64,000 nt of DNA, taken from assembly GCF_006912135.1 (NCBI RefSeq), contig NZ_VIRS01000031.1, positions 1 through 64,000 of the forward strand, written 5' to 3'. The position numbers and the translations under genes are program-made. Below, piece by piece: positions 23,960 through 32,086 of this stretch. The notes beneath the pieces are model-generated. The model ran no database searches and was not told the DNA's origin. It worked only from the letters and a program-made list of their open reading frames with translations. How positions within the stretch are numbered: the first letter of the stretch is position 1; the number at the start of each line of letters is the position of its first letter. The DNA comes from Cryptosporangium phraense. GTDB lineage: Bacteria; Actinomycetota; Actinomycetes; Mycobacteriales; Cryptosporangiaceae.

Positions 23960-25542
23960 GCTTTCTCCTTGATGAACGCGTCCAGCGCGTCGGCGGCCGC
24001 CGCGCCGAAGCCGGTGTCGTTGATCGCCTGGTCTCGCTCGACCACCGACACGGACGAGCCGGCCAGCCCGGTCCGCAGGGCGTCGAACAGTGCCTCGTCC
24101 GCCTTCGGGTCGCGGAACGGGCCACCGTCGACGTCGATCGCGCTCACCCCGCGCAGGGGCAGGACCAGCGTTACCGGGCCGGTTGCGGCGCTCAGTTTGC
24201 GGGCGATCCGCCGGCCCAGCTCGGCCATTTCGTCCGGCGTCGTGCGCATGAGCGTGACCGTGGGGTTGTGGACGAACAGGTTCCGGTGCTCGAACTCGGC
24301 CGGCACGGTGTCGCGCGGCCCGAAGTTGACCATGTCGAGCGCGCCGACGCTCACCACCTGGGGCAGGCCTCGGTGCCCGGCGATCTCCAACCGGTGCGGG
24401 CCCGCGCTGAGTACGCCGCCGACCAGGTCGTCGGCCAGTTCGGTCGTCGTCAGGTCGCAGACCCCGGCTAGTAGGCCGCTCTCGATGAGCTTCTCCATGG
24501 CCCGCCCGCCGGTGCCGGTCGCATGGAACACCAGGACCTCGTACCCGAGGTCGGTGAGGCGTGCGCGCGCTTCGTCGGCGGCTGGGGTCGTGACGCCGAA
24601 CATCGTCAGGCCTATTAGGGGCTTCTTGCCTGTTGGCGTCTTTAGGCCGGTTGGCGGGAGTTGGCCGGTTGGCGGGAGTTGGCTTGTCGGCGGGAGCTGG
24701 CCTGTTGGAGGCTGCTGGTTTGGTGCCGGTAGTCGTTGTTCGTAGGCGGCTGCCATGCCGGCGATGCCGGCCGCGGCGTTGCCGAGGACGGCCTCCGACA
24801 CGGAGTTGATGCCGGCCACGTCTACTACCGAGTACATCAGCGTCGCGTCCACCTCGCCGACGTACGGCTGTACGTCGCCGCTGGCCATCGTCGAAACGAG
24901 CAACTTGGGGACGCCGATGGGCAGCGCCTGCATGGCCGGCGCCGCGACCGAGGAGCCACCGGAGCCGCCCACGGCGAGCAACCCGTGCAGCCGCCCTGCG
25001 TCGAAGAGCCGGCGGACGACGATGGCCGCACCGGTGCCCATGGCGGCCATCATCTCGCCGCGGTCGCGACGGCTTCGGAGGTCGGCCGGGTCGACGCCAG
25101 CCGCGCTCAGCACGTCGTCGGAGCTGACGTGGCCGGGGCTGGCGGTGGCGGGGCTGGAGCTGGCGTCGTCGGAGCCGAGGTAGTCGGGGCTGGCGGTGGC
25201 GGGGCTGGCGTGGCCGGGGCTGAGGTGGTCGGAGCTGGCGTGGTCGCGGCCGGCGGGGCCTGAGCTGGCGTCGTCGGGATTGGTGGCGGGGCTGGCGTTG
25301 GCAGGGCTGGCGTCGTCGGGATTGGTGGCGGGGCTGGCGTGGTCGGGGCTGGCGTTGGCGGGGCTGGGGTCGTCGGGGGTGGGGTTGGTGGGGGCGGAGC
25401 TCGCGTTGGGGAGTGGGCTGGTCGAGAACGAGCCGACATCGATCGTGATCACGTCGGCGCCGTACTCGCGCAGCCGATCGCGGAGCCAGGCGTACTCGTC
25501 GCCTTTGGTGTCGAACGTGCCGAGCAGACCGATGGTCGGCAT
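23956..25542 (-). CDS. UPF0261 / Tm-1-like ATP-binding protein with low-complexity insertions
   Basis: A 528-residue protein; relatives are about 400. The family N-terminus [20 protein letters not shown], the glycine loop [20 protein letters not shown] and the block [18 protein letters not shown] are intact; the last two form part of the nucleotide site known from Tm-1. Two low-complexity insertions explain the excess: residues about 38-142 (Ala/Ser/Pro/Asp with ASPAT and NPDDAS repeats) and 271-307 (PPTGQL repeats). Both fall between conserved strands. The start has a strong ribosome site (AAGGAGG). It heads an operon with the TIM-barrel partner and faces a MocR gene. Confidence 0.87.
   Translation of the reverse strand: MPTIGLLGTFDTKGDEYAWLRDRLREYGADVITIDVGSFSTSPLPNASSAPTNPTPDDPSPANASPDHASPATNPDDASPANASPATNPDDASSGPAGRDHASSDHLSPGHASPATASPDYLGSDDASSSPATASPGHVSSDDVLSAAGVDPADLRSRRDRGEMMAAMGTGAAIVVRRLFDAGRLHGLLAVGGSGGSSVAAPAMQALPIGVPKLLVSTMASGDVQPYVGEVDATLMYSVVDVAGINSVSEAVLGNAAAGIAGMAAAYEQRLPAPNQQPPTGQLPPTSQLPPTGQLPPTGLKTPTGKKPLIGLTMFGVTTPAADEARARLTDLGYEVLVFHATGTGGRAMEKLIESGLLAGVCDLTTTELADDLVGGVLSAGPHRLEIAGHRGLPQVVSVGALDMVNFGPRDTVPAEFEHRNLFVHNPTVTLMRTTPDEMAELGRRIARKLSAATGPVTLVLPLRGVSAIDVDGGPFRDPKADEALFDALRTGLAGSSVSVVERDQAINDTGFGAAAADALDAFIKEKA
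24622..24732. repeat. In-frame PPTGQL minisatellite
   Basis: Imperfect 18-bp direct repeats (plus-strand unit near GTTGGCGGGAGTTGGCC) encode a run of [12 protein letters not shown] hexapeptides inside the UPF0261 protein, residues 271-307. Confidence 0.75.
25117..25431. repeat. In-frame Ala/Ser/Pro minisatellite
   Basis: About 315 bp of degenerate direct repeats (plus-strand words GGGGCTGGCGT, GTCGTCGGGATTGGTGGC) encode residues 38-142 of the UPF0261 protein. The frame is preserved throughout. Confidence 0.75.
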
Positions 25543-25602
25543 GGTCTTCCTCCTTGGCTCTTTCCGCCCGAGGCTAGGCCCGGACGCCGTCGCAGGGCTG
25601 GA

Positions 25603-25628
25603 CCAATTCCCGGTGATTGGCCCATTGG
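25603..25628. promoter_or_regulatory. CCAAT/ATTGG repeats, candidate MocR operator
   Basis: CCAAT-N8-ATTGG-CCC-ATTGG lies in the 116-base gap between the UPF0261 and MocR genes. MocR regulators commonly bind short direct and inverted repeats next to their own gene. Confidence 0.4.
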
Positions 25629-25658
25629 CGCGCCGCCTTTCAGTGGGACAGTGCTGCT

Positions 25659-27035
25659 GTGGCGATGACGGCACTGGACGCGAGCGAGCTCTGCCGCCTG
25701 CTCGGCCCATGGACGACCGGCACCACCACGCTCACCGACGACCTGGTCACCGCACTCGTCGAGCTGATCGACGCGGGGCTCGTCCCGGCCGGTTCCCGGC
25801 TGCCGCCGCAGCGAGGACTCGCCACCGCGCTCCTCGTTTCACGGGGAACGGTCACCGCTGCATACGAGGCGCTCGAGGCCCGCGGCTATCTGGCGACCAG
25901 CCGGGGCTCTGGCTCGCGCGTGCGGTCGGCCCGCAACTCGCTGAACAGCCATCCCTCGGGCCGGCTGTTCTCGTTCACCAGCGCGCCGGCCGACGTCATC
26001 GACCTGTCGACGGGCTCGCTGCCCGCGTCGCCGGTGGCCGCCGAGGTGCTCGGACGCCCGATCGACGTCGGCGCGTACCTCCCAACCGACGGCTATTTCC
26101 CGGCCGGGCTCCCGGTACTGCGCCAGGCGATCGCCGACCAGTACTCCCGGGACGGCCTGCCGACGCGTCCGCAGCAGATCCTCGTGACGTCCGGCGCCCA
26201 GCACGCGACCTGGCTGGCGATGACCGCGCTGGCGGGTAGCGGCGACCTCGTCCTGACCGAGGAACCGACGTACCGGGGTGCGCTGGAGGCGGTCCGCGCC
26301 ACCGGGGCCCGCGTCGAGGGGCTGCCGCTGATCACCGGTGGCCTGGACGTCGACCTGCTCCGGCACGCGCTCGCCCGGAAGCCGCAGGTGCTCTTCTGCC
26401 AGACCGCGATCCACAATCCGACCGGCCGGAGCATGGCCGACGCCGCCCGAGCCGAGCTCGCCCAGGTGCTGAACGACGCCGGGCTGATGACGATCGAGGA
26501 CACGTGCTCCGCTGACCTGACGCTGGCCGGCCCCCCGGTCGCCCGCACGCTGGCCGGGCTCGTCGACCCGTCGCTTCTGCTGACGATCGGCAGTGCGTCG
26601 AAATTGTTCTGGGGTGGCGTCCGGATCGGCTGGATCAGGGCGAGTGAGACGCGCATCCACGGGCTGGTGGAGCTGCGGAAGGCCGTCGACCTGGCGTCGT
26701 CCGTCGTGGATCAGTTGGTGGCCGCGGACCTGATCGGGCGCACCGACGTCGCCCGAAGGCAACGGCGGGAGATGCTCGGCGAGGCGCTGAAGGCGACGGA
26801 GGCGGGGCTCGCGGACGCGTTCCCGGACTGGCGCTGGCAGTCGATCGACGGCGGGTCGGGACTCTGGGTCGATACCGGTCAGGACGCCGTCGCGCTGGCC
26901 GAACGCGGCAAACGGGCCGGTGTGCGGCTGGCCGCCGGGCCGAGCTTCTCCACCTACGCCGGACAACGCACGTACCTGCGGCTGCCCGTCTGGCACGAGC
27001 CGACCATGCTGCGATCCGCACTGTTCGTTTTGTAG
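25659..27035 (+). CDS. MocR-type regulator (GntR domain fused to aminotransferase fold)
   Basis: A 458-residue MocR/PdxR-type regulator. Residues about 15-85 are a GntR winged helix (LIDAGLVPAGSRLPPQRGLA, then SRGTVTAAYEALEARGYL). The rest is a fold-type I aminotransferase domain: TSGAQHATWLAM, TEEPTYRG, QTAIHNPTGRSM (the Asn-Pro-Thr-Gly motif) and IGSASKLFWGGVRIGW, whose Lys should bind pyridoxal phosphate. The GTG at 25659 and the ATG two codons on are both possible; neither has a ribosome site. It is divergent from the UPF0261 operon, which it probably controls in response to PLP or an amino-compound adduct. Confidence 0.9.
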   Translation: MAMTALDASELCRLLGPWTTGTTTLTDDLVTALVELIDAGLVPAGSRLPPQRGLATALLVSRGTVTAAYEALEARGYLATSRGSGSRVRSARNSLNSHPSGRLFSFTSAPADVIDLSTGSLPASPVAAEVLGRPIDVGAYLPTDGYFPAGLPVLRQAIADQYSRDGLPTRPQQILVTSGAQHATWLAMTALAGSGDLVLTEEPTYRGALEAVRATGARVEGLPLITGGLDVDLLRHALARKPQVLFCQTAIHNPTGRSMADAARAELAQVLNDAGLMTIEDTCSADLTLAGPPVARTLAGLVDPSLLLTIGSASKLFWGGVRIGWIRASETRIHGLVELRKAVDLASSVVDQLVAADLIGRTDVARRQRREMLGEALKATEAGLADAFPDWRWQSIDGGSGLWVDTGQDAVALAERGKRAGVRLAAGPSFSTYAGQRTYLRLPVWHEPTMLRSALFVL

Positions 27036-27056
27036 TTCTCGTTCCGGGAGGTTCCG

Positions 27057-27488
27057 ATGGCGAAGTCCTACTACAGCACGGTTCTCGACCACGACGCTGA
27101 GACGGTGTGGGCCGTCGTCCGCGACTTCAACGGGCTGGCGACGTGGTGGTCGGCCTCGGTCAGCGAGAGTCACATCGAGGACGGGAAGGCCGGAGACCAA
27201 GTCGGGGCGATCCGCTCGTTCAAGCTCGGCGACGCGACGATTCGGGAGCGGCTGATGGCGCTCTCGGACCTCGACCGGTCGTTCAGCTACGCGTTCGAGG
27301 AGCCGAGGCCGTTCCCGGTGGACAACTACGTGGCGACGGCGCGCGTGCGGCCGGTTGCGGACGGGCGCAGTTTCGTGGAGTACTACGCGGAGTTCGATCA
27401 CGCGGACGTAGATCATTGGACGGCCTTCTTCGCGGCTGAGGTGTTCGCGCCGGCGCTGGCCGCGTTGTCGGAATATCTCGGGCGGTAG
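27057..27488 (+). CDS. SRPBCC family protein
   Basis: A 143-residue helix-grip protein of the SRPBCC (START/polyketide cyclase-like) superfamily. It has the usual pattern: first strand SYYSTVLDHDAETVWAVV, helix with RDFNGLATWW, central strands, and the long C-terminal helix (FFAAEVFAPALAALSEYLGR). The ATG has a CGGGAGG ribosome site about eight bases before it. It follows the MocR gene by 21 bases. The last 76 bp overlap the 3' end of the convergent WYL gene. Ligand unknown. Confidence 0.85.
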   Translation: MAKSYYSTVLDHDAETVWAVVRDFNGLATWWSASVSESHIEDGKAGDQVGAIRSFKLGDATIRERLMALSDLDRSFSYAFEEPRPFPVDNYVATARVRPVADGRSFVEYYAEFDHADVDHWTAFFAAEVFAPALAALSEYLGR

Positions 27489-28456
27489 TCGGGGGCGGGG
27501 TCGGCCGGGGCGTAGCCAGCGACGAGCTCGGCGCCGATGCGGGCGAGGTGGGCCTGCACGGCGTCGGGTTCGAGCACCTGGACGTGGCCGCCCCATCCGG
27601 CCAGGGTGCGGGCGATATCGAGCGGCGTGGGCGCGGCGACGCGTACCCGCGAACGGGTGGTCGTCCCGTCCTCGAACTCTTCCTCGACGTGGCAGTGCAG
27701 GCCGAAGTGGTCGCGGAGGATCGGAACGAACTTCGTCTCGATCAGAACCACGGCCTCGGTGCCGGACCGTTTCTGCTCCACCTCGCCGACGACGCTCTTC
27801 CACGCCTCGGCGAGCTCGAAGTCACTCGGCCGCTCGAAGGACTCGTCGGTGAGCTGCGGGCCGGCGATCCGGTCGACGCGGAACGTCCGCTGGCCCTTCT
27901 CGGTGCCCGCGATCAGGTACCAGACCTCGTCCTTGTCGACGAGGCCCCAGGGCTCGACCAGGCGGGTGGACCGTTCGCGGGCGCCGCTCGTGTACTCGAA
28001 CCGGAGTTTGCGCTGCTTCACCACTGCCGTCTGGAGCTGATCGACGAGCTGTGGACGCTGCCGGGCGCGCTCGCCCCAGCGGGTGGTGTCGATCATCGTG
28101 GCGGCGGCCGCCGCTTCGGCCTCGGCCCGGAACGTCTTGGGCAGGGCCTGAACGAGCTTGCGCAGGGCGGTCTTCGCTTCGTCGGAAATGGCCGCCGCCG
28201 GGCCCACCAGGAGGAACAAGGCCTGGGCTTCGGAGGCCGACAAGCCGCTCAGGTCGGTGCGGGCGCCGCCGACCAGCGACCACCCGCCGCCTCGCCCGGC
28301 CTGCGGATACACCGGAATACCGGCCGCGGACAGCGCCTCCAGGTCGCGACGGGCGGTCGCGACCGAGGTCTCCAGCTCGCCCGCGAGCTGGGCCGCAGTC
28401 ACGCGCCCCTTCGACTGCAGGAGCAGAAGGGTGGCGACGAGTCGATCGGCACGCAT
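27413..28456 (-). CDS. HTH-WYL domain transcriptional regulator
   Basis: A 347-residue regulator. An N-terminal HTH (MRADRLVATLLLLQSKGRVTAA... with ETSVATARRDLEALSAAG) is followed by a WYL domain (LVEPWGLVDKDEVWYLIAGT) and a C-terminal WCX-like region ending near LARIGAELVAGY. WYL domains sense nucleic acid or nucleotide ligands in DNA-damage and phage-defence regulators. The last about 27 residues (ADPAPDYRPRYSDNAASAG...) extend past the family end and are read antisense to the SRPBCC gene. This tail looks like the result of a lost stop codon. Confidence 0.88.
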   Translation of the reverse strand: MRADRLVATLLLLQSKGRVTAAQLAGELETSVATARRDLEALSAAGIPVYPQAGRGGGWSLVGGARTDLSGLSASEAQALFLLVGPAAAISDEAKTALRKLVQALPKTFRAEAEAAAAATMIDTTRWGERARQRPQLVDQLQTAVVKQRKLRFEYTSGARERSTRLVEPWGLVDKDEVWYLIAGTEKGQRTFRVDRIAGPQLTDESFERPSDFELAEAWKSVVGEVEQKRSGTEAVVLIETKFVPILRDHFGLHCHVEEEFEDGTTTRSRVRVAAPTPLDIARTLAGWGGHVQVLEPDAVQAHLARIGAELVAGYAPADPAPDYRPRYSDNAASAGANTSAAKKAVQ

Positions 28457-28543
28457 GGGTTTGATTTTGGGTGAGAAAGTGCTCAGGGGGTGAGCAGTTT
28501 TATTTGCAGGATGGCGTTATTCGATCTTCGAGGGAGCGAAACC

Positions 28544-28957
28544 ATGCTGCGAGGACTCACGACCATCACGTACTTCGCCGCCGACGTGGCGGCGGCGGTC
28601 GCCTGGTACGCCGAGGTACTGGTTGTCGAGCCGTACTTCGTCCGCCCGGTCGACGGCCCGCCCGCGTATGTGGAGTTTCGTATCGGCGACTACCAGCACG
28701 AACTGGGTTTGCTCGACCGCCGCTTCGCCCCGCCGGTGTCGCCCGGCGCTGGTCCGATCGCGTACTGGGCGGTGGATGACGTGGAGGCGGCATACGGGCG
28801 GCTGTTGGTGCTGGGCGCGACGCCGCACGACAAACCCACCGAACGAGGAGAGGGCTTCGTGACCGCGTCGGTGACCGACCCATTCGGCAACGTCCTGGGC
28901 GTGATGTACAACCAGCACTATCTGAACGTCCTGGCCGCGTCTACTCCCCGAACCTGA
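28544..28957 (+). CDS. VOC/glyoxalase-like protein
   Basis: A 137-residue VOC protein with two beta-alpha-beta-beta-beta halves: ITYFAADVAAAVAWYAEVL, the strand AYVEFRIGDYQHELGLLD, then PIAYWAVDDVEAAYGRLLVLGA and VTDPFGNVLGVMYNQHY. His in YQHELGL and Glu or Asn near the end could be metal ligands. The ATG at 28544 is preferred over an upstream start because GGGAG lies eight bases before it. It is divergent from the WYL regulator, which may control it. Substrate unknown. Confidence 0.85.
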   Translation: MLRGLTTITYFAADVAAAVAWYAEVLVVEPYFVRPVDGPPAYVEFRIGDYQHELGLLDRRFAPPVSPGAGPIAYWAVDDVEAAYGRLLVLGATPHDKPTERGEGFVTASVTDPFGNVLGVMYNQHYLNVLAASTPRT

Positions 28958-28996
28958 AGCCCAGCCGCGGCTCAGGAGGGCCCCGCCCGACGCAGA

Positions 28997-29017
28997 GGCC
29001 CTCGCTCCGAGGGGGCC
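28997..29017. terminator. Hairpin after the VOC gene
   Basis: GGCCCTCG pairs with CGAGGG(GG)CC across a CTC loop, 39 bases after the VOC stop codon. There is no T-tract, as is usual for actinomycete terminators. Confidence 0.4.
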
Positions 29018-29113
29018 CGGCGGGCACCGCCGGCGGATGGTCGGCGGGGAGCACCGGCGGATGACCGGCGGGGCCGGGGTCGGGGCCGACGATCGGGGAC
29101 GGCCGTCGGGGGC

Positions 29114-29293
29114 GGCCGGGAAAGAACGGCGGCCTGTACGCGGCGGCTCGGGCGGGGGCGGCGGCCCGGAGGAGGAACGCGGCCGGCAGGAGCGGTGGCC
29201 GGGAAGGAGCGGCGGCCTGTGGGCGGCGGCTCGGACGGCGGTGGCGGCCCGGAGGAGGAAGGCGGACGGTACGAGGGGCGGCCGGGAAGGAGC
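29114..29293. repeat. 83-bp tandem repeat, two copies plus a partial third
   Basis: Units begin with GGCCGGGAA at 29114, 29197 and 29280, an exact 83-base period. Each contains GGCGGCCTGT and GGCGGCCCGGAGGAGGAA. The period is not a multiple of three, which argues against coding. Confidence 0.75.
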
Positions 29294-29437
29294 AGGCCAG
29301 GTGGGCCTCACGGCTATCGGTGCCATCGAGACCTCGAAGTCAGGTCACCCCCCTCCTCCGATGTGGCCGAATCGGTCTACGAGCATCAGAGTGGGTGCAA
29401 ATGGCGCCAACGCGTCCAGCCGAGCAGTGGCCGCCGC

Positions 29438-29462
29438 GACCTCAACCGCTGCGGTTGAGGTC
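29438..29462. repeat. Perfect 25-base palindrome
   Basis: The 12-base arm GACCTCAACCGC is followed by one T and its exact reverse complement. It is isolated in non-coding DNA. Confidence 0.75.
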
Positions 29463-29490
29463 ACCGCGAAGGTCCAACACGGCCAAGCGC

Positions 29491-29543
29491 ACTGCGAAGG
29501 CGCTCCGACTGCGAGGCCGCGTCCGCCTGCAAGGCCGCCTCCG
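29491..29543. repeat. Three degenerate 18-bp direct repeats
   Basis: Units like CTGCGAGGCCGCGTCCG occur three times in a row at 29491, 29508 and 29526 with a few mismatches. Confidence 0.6.
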
Positions 29544-29639
29544 ACACGGCCGAGCCAGACGGGAACGCCCAACCGGTCCTGAGCAATTTGAAGCAGGCCC
29601 GGCGGCATCGCGGTCGATGCTCGGCGCAGCCGGGGACGG

Positions 29640-29858
29640 CTAGGTGCGATCGGCTGCCACGAGAACAGACCTGCGGAGCAGACCAGCAGCGCCGATGATC
29701 TCAACGCCCAGGAGGTGACCGTCAACGTCGAAGTCGAGCACCACGTCACCTCGTCCAGGCCGATCAATGACGACCTGCTCGACGGCCTCCCCGTCCTTCA
29801 CGTCATCGGCTATCTCGACGTAAGCCGCATCAGCTTCCAAATCAACAGTGACTCGCAC
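29640..29858 (-). CDS. DUF2283 family protein
   Basis: A 72-residue protein of the DUF2283 family: TVDLEADAAYVEIADDV at the start and DVVLDFDVDGHLLGVEIIGA in the middle, the two hallmark blocks. The start is uncertain: GTG at 29858 begins next to the domain, while a GTG at 29888 would add ten residues. Codons are less GC-biased at third positions than in neighbouring genes (for example ATT, GGT and TTG near the start), which suggests recent acquisition. DUF2283 genes are frequent in mobile and defence-associated DNA but have no known function. A decayed copy of the first 45 bases lies at 43139. Confidence 0.75.
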   Translation of the reverse strand: MRVTVDLEADAAYVEIADDVKDGEAVEQVVIDRPGRGDVVLDFDVDGHLLGVEIIGAAGLLRRSVLVAADRT

Positions 29859-29888
29859 ACCAATCAGTTGACCACGAACCAGCTCCAC

Positions 29889-30292
29889 AGCTCAGCCGTG
29901 AGCGGCGCGGCTACCCCAGTCAGATCTCTAGCAGCAGCGGGCTGTCCCACGGTTCCGATGGTGGGAAAGCGATCCGGACTTTCGTCCCGGTCGCCACGTT
30001 CGCGAGCATGCGGTGAGGTGAACCGACTGCACGACGCCGCCAGGACGTCAACCTCGCCATGGTCGGCACGATCCAGGTCGGGCTCACCTACATCGAGCAC
30101 TCGACCAGGGACACCGCGCAGCGACAACCCACCAGCCCCGAACGAAAAGATCGACCCCGAGATCAGCAAGCCGCCCGGCCACCAACCCTCCACGCACGCC
30201 ACCCCCCCGAAGAAGCAATGAGCCCAAGACGGCCGCGCGACGGCACCACCGCACCGTGGGGTCCGGGGCTCGGCCCCGGAGCGAAATGGCGA
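29889..30292. other. Spacer between DUF2283 and the tRNA, no clear gene
   Basis: I see no gene with a recognisable domain. A 46-codon minus-strand frame (30060 to 29920, ending KVRIAFPPSEPWDSPLLLEI) is open with an ATG but has no ribosome site and no family. A perfect hairpin (TCCGGGGC-TCG-GCCCCGGA) lies at 30262-30280. Confidence 0.5.
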
Positions 30293-30333
30293 GGGGGCCG
30301 CAAGTCCGCGCCTTCCGCGGACACACGGCCCCC
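30293..30333 (-). terminator. Terminator hairpin of tRNA-Gly
   Basis: Outer arms GGGGGCC/GGCCCCC enclose an inner hairpin GTCCGCG/CGCGGAC, starting eight bases after the tRNA 3' end. Confidence 0.6.
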
Positions 30334-30340
30334 AACCACG

Positions 30341-30411
30341 AGCGGGTGACGAGAATCGAACTCGCACTGTCAGCTTGGGAAGCTGATGTTCTGCCATTGA
30401 ACTACACCCGC
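30341..30411 (-). tRNA. tRNA-Gly (anticodon CCC)
   Basis: A 71-nt tRNA on the minus strand. Acceptor stem GCGGGTG pairs with CACCCGC with discriminator T; D arm GTTC-AATGGCA-GAAC; anticodon stem TCAGC/GCTGA around the loop TTCCCAA, giving anticodon CCC; T arm with loop TTCGATT. CCA is not encoded. A TAAGGT -10 element lies ten bases upstream and a hairpin terminator follows. A 3' fragment of the same tRNA is found at 43817. Confidence 0.95.
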
Positions 30412-30421
30412 AACGCCCACC

Positions 30422-30427
30422 ACCTTA
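30422..30427 (-). promoter_or_regulatory. -10 element of tRNA-Gly
   Basis: TAAGGT on the minus strand, ten bases before the 5' end of the mature tRNA. Confidence 0.45.
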
Positions 30428-30466
30428 GCGTCTCGCCGCGGTCGATGGGGCAGCACCCCTTACAAG

Positions 30467-30472
30467 TAGGCT
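30467..30472 (+). promoter_or_regulatory. -10 element of dcd
   Basis: TAGGCT, exactly seven bases before the ATG of dcd; leaderless type. Confidence 0.55.
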
Positions 30473-30479
30473 CCGACCC

Positions 30480-31061
30480 ATGCTGCTCTCCGACCGCGAC
30501 CTCCGGGCCGAGATCGACGCCGGCCGGCTGGGCCTCGACCCCTACGAACCGGAACTCGTGCAGCCCTCCAGCATCGACGTCCGGCTCGACCGCTGGTTCC
30601 GGGTCTTCCGCAACATGCAGTACACGCACATCGACCCGGCCGAGCAGCAGGACGACCTCACCGAGCTGGTCGAGACCCCCGACAAGAACCCGTTCGTGCT
30701 GCACCCCGGCGAGTTCGTCCTCGGCTCCACGTTCGAGCTGGTCACGCTGCCCGACGACCTCGCCGGGCGGCTCGAGGGCAAGTCGAGCCTGGGGCGCCTC
30801 GGGCTGCTCACCCACTCGACCGCCGGCTTCATCGACCCCGGGTTCTCCGGTCACGTGACGCTGGAGCTGTCCAACGTCGCCAACCTGCCGATCACGCTGT
30901 GGCCGGGCATGAAGATCGGCCAGCTCTGCCTGTTCCGTCTCTCCAGCCCGGCCACCGAGCCTTACGGCTCGGCCGTCTTCGGCTCCCGCTACCAGGGCCA
31001 GCGCGGCCCCACCCCGTCCCGCTCCTGGAAGAACTTCCGGACGTGGTCCACCGAGCGTTAG
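30480..31061 (+). CDS. dcd: dCTP deaminase (possibly bifunctional, forming dUMP)
   Basis: A 193-residue trimeric dUTPase-fold enzyme that deaminates dCTP for dTTP synthesis. Signatures are [18 protein letters not shown] at the N-terminus, [20 protein letters not shown] (phosphate and catalytic loop) and [16 protein letters not shown], whose Glu activates the water. The C-terminus [16 protein letters not shown] closes the active site. Mycobacterial and related enzymes of this length both deaminate and hydrolyse dCTP to dUMP; that may apply here but needs an assay. TAGGCT seven bases upstream of the ATG marks a leaderless promoter. The end overlaps the convergent CNNM gene by four bases. Confidence 0.95.
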   Translation: MLLSDRDLRAEIDAGRLGLDPYEPELVQPSSIDVRLDRWFRVFRNMQYTHIDPAEQQDDLTELVETPDKNPFVLHPGEFVLGSTFELVTLPDDLAGRLEGKSSLGRLGLLTHSTAGFIDPGFSGHVTLELSNVANLPITLWPGMKIGQLCLFRLSSPATEPYGSAVFGSRYQGQRGPTPSRSWKNFRTWSTER

Positions 31062-32086
31062 ACGGCCGCCGACGTCTCCCCGAACACCGCGTGCAGCACG
31101 TCGTCCAGCGTCACGACCCCCACCGGCTTCACCCCGTCCGTCACCAGCACGAAGTGCACCCGCTCGCGGCGCATCAGCACCAGCAGATCAGCCAGCGTCA
31201 TCGACGGCGGCACGGCTTTCAACGTCCGGATCTTCGACGGCGGGAGCGGCGCACGGCGCTCGGCGCCGCTCATCCCCAGGATGTCCTTGACGTGGACGAA
31301 CCCGACGATCTCCAGCGTGAACCGGTCGACGACCGGGAAGCGGGAGCGTCGCACGCGGGTCGCCAGAACCTCCAGCGCGGCCGGACTGATCTCCTGGTTG
31401 ACGGTGTCGACCTGCGGCCACGGAACCGCAACGGTTCCGGCGGTCTTCTCGGCCAGTGAGAGCGCACCGGTGATCCGCTTGTGGTCCTCGGCGTCGAGCA
31501 GCCCCTCGGTGCGTGACTCGGCGACCAGGCTGGCCAGCTCGTCCGCCGTGTAGACGGTCTTCACCGCGTCCTGCGACTCGATGCCCAGCAGCCCGAGCAG
31601 CATCCGCGACACCCACTTCAGCGCCACCAGCACCGGCCGCGTGGCCTGCGCGAACCAGAGCATCGGCGCACCCAGCCAGAGCACGGCCTTCTCCGGGCCG
31701 GCCAGCGCGATGTTCTTCGGCACCATCTCGCCGAGCACCGTGTGGAGGAACACGACGATCGCCAGCGCGAGCACGAACGCGATCGGGTGCAGCAGATCCT
31801 CGGAGATCCCCAGGGCCGCGAACGGCGACTCCAGCAGATGCGCCAGCGTCGGCTCGGCGATCGCGCCCAGGCCCAGCGAGCAGATCGTGATGCCCAGCTG
31901 GGCTCCGGCGATCATCAGCGGGATCTGCGTCATCGCCTTGAGCGCGGCCGAGGCCCGGCGCGAGCCGAGCGCGGCCAGCGGCTCGAGCTGCGTACGCCGG
32001 GAGGCGATCAGCGCGAACTCGCCGGCCACGAAGAACGCGTTGCCGAGCAACAACAGGAACGTCACGGCCAACTTGAACGTGCTCAC
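31058..32086 (-). CDS. CNNM/CorC-type membrane protein with CBS domains (second of pair)
   Basis: A 342-residue protein. An N-terminal DUF21/CNNM membrane domain with three or four helices ([22 protein letters not shown], the hallmark start) occupies about 1-190. CBS-type regions follow ([23 protein letters not shown] and [22 protein letters not shown]). There is no C-terminal CorC/HlyC domain. It starts at GTG overlapping the upstream gene's stop by four bases, so the two are coupled. CNNM proteins are linked to Mg2+ or other cation transport; the older label haemolysin is misleading. Confidence 0.88.
   Translation of the reverse strand: MSTFKLAVTFLLLLGNAFFVAGEFALIASRRTQLEPLAALGSRRASAALKAMTQIPLMIAGAQLGITICSLGLGAIAEPTLAHLLESPFAALGISEDLLHPIAFVLALAIVVFLHTVLGEMVPKNIALAGPEKAVLWLGAPMLWFAQATRPVLVALKWVSRMLLGLLGIESQDAVKTVYTADELASLVAESRTEGLLDAEDHKRITGALSLAEKTAGTVAVPWPQVDTVNQEISPAALEVLATRVRRSRFPVVDRFTLEIVGFVHVKDILGMSGAERRAPLPPSKIRTLKAVPPSMTLADLLVLMRRERVHFVLVTDGVKPVGVVTLDDVLHAVFGETSAAV

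Larger units (their letters stand above)
28958..29639. other. Gene-poor accessory scar
   Basis: No convincing gene. It begins with a hairpin (28997-29017) and a purine-rich G-rich stretch, then an 83-bp tandem repeat, a perfect 25-base palindrome (29438-29462) and three degenerate 18-bp repeats (29491-29543). Open frames on both strands are repeat-driven and change frame between repeat copies. One minus-strand frame (about 29345-29600, with LLQIAQDRLGVPVWLGR) might be a decayed gene, but it has no recognisable domain. Confidence 0.6.

Noticed and set aside
25839-27803. 654-codon minus-strand frame opposite MocR and SRPBCC
   Set aside because: Antisense to two well-supported genes, no motifs.
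29114-29293. Possible CRISPR array at the 83-bp repeats
   Set aside because: Units are contiguous with no unique spacers, and no cas genes are present.
29037-29582. 181-codon plus-strand frame with Gly/Arg repeats
   Set aside because: Built from the 83-bp tandem repeat, whose period changes the frame between copies; no ribosome site or domain.
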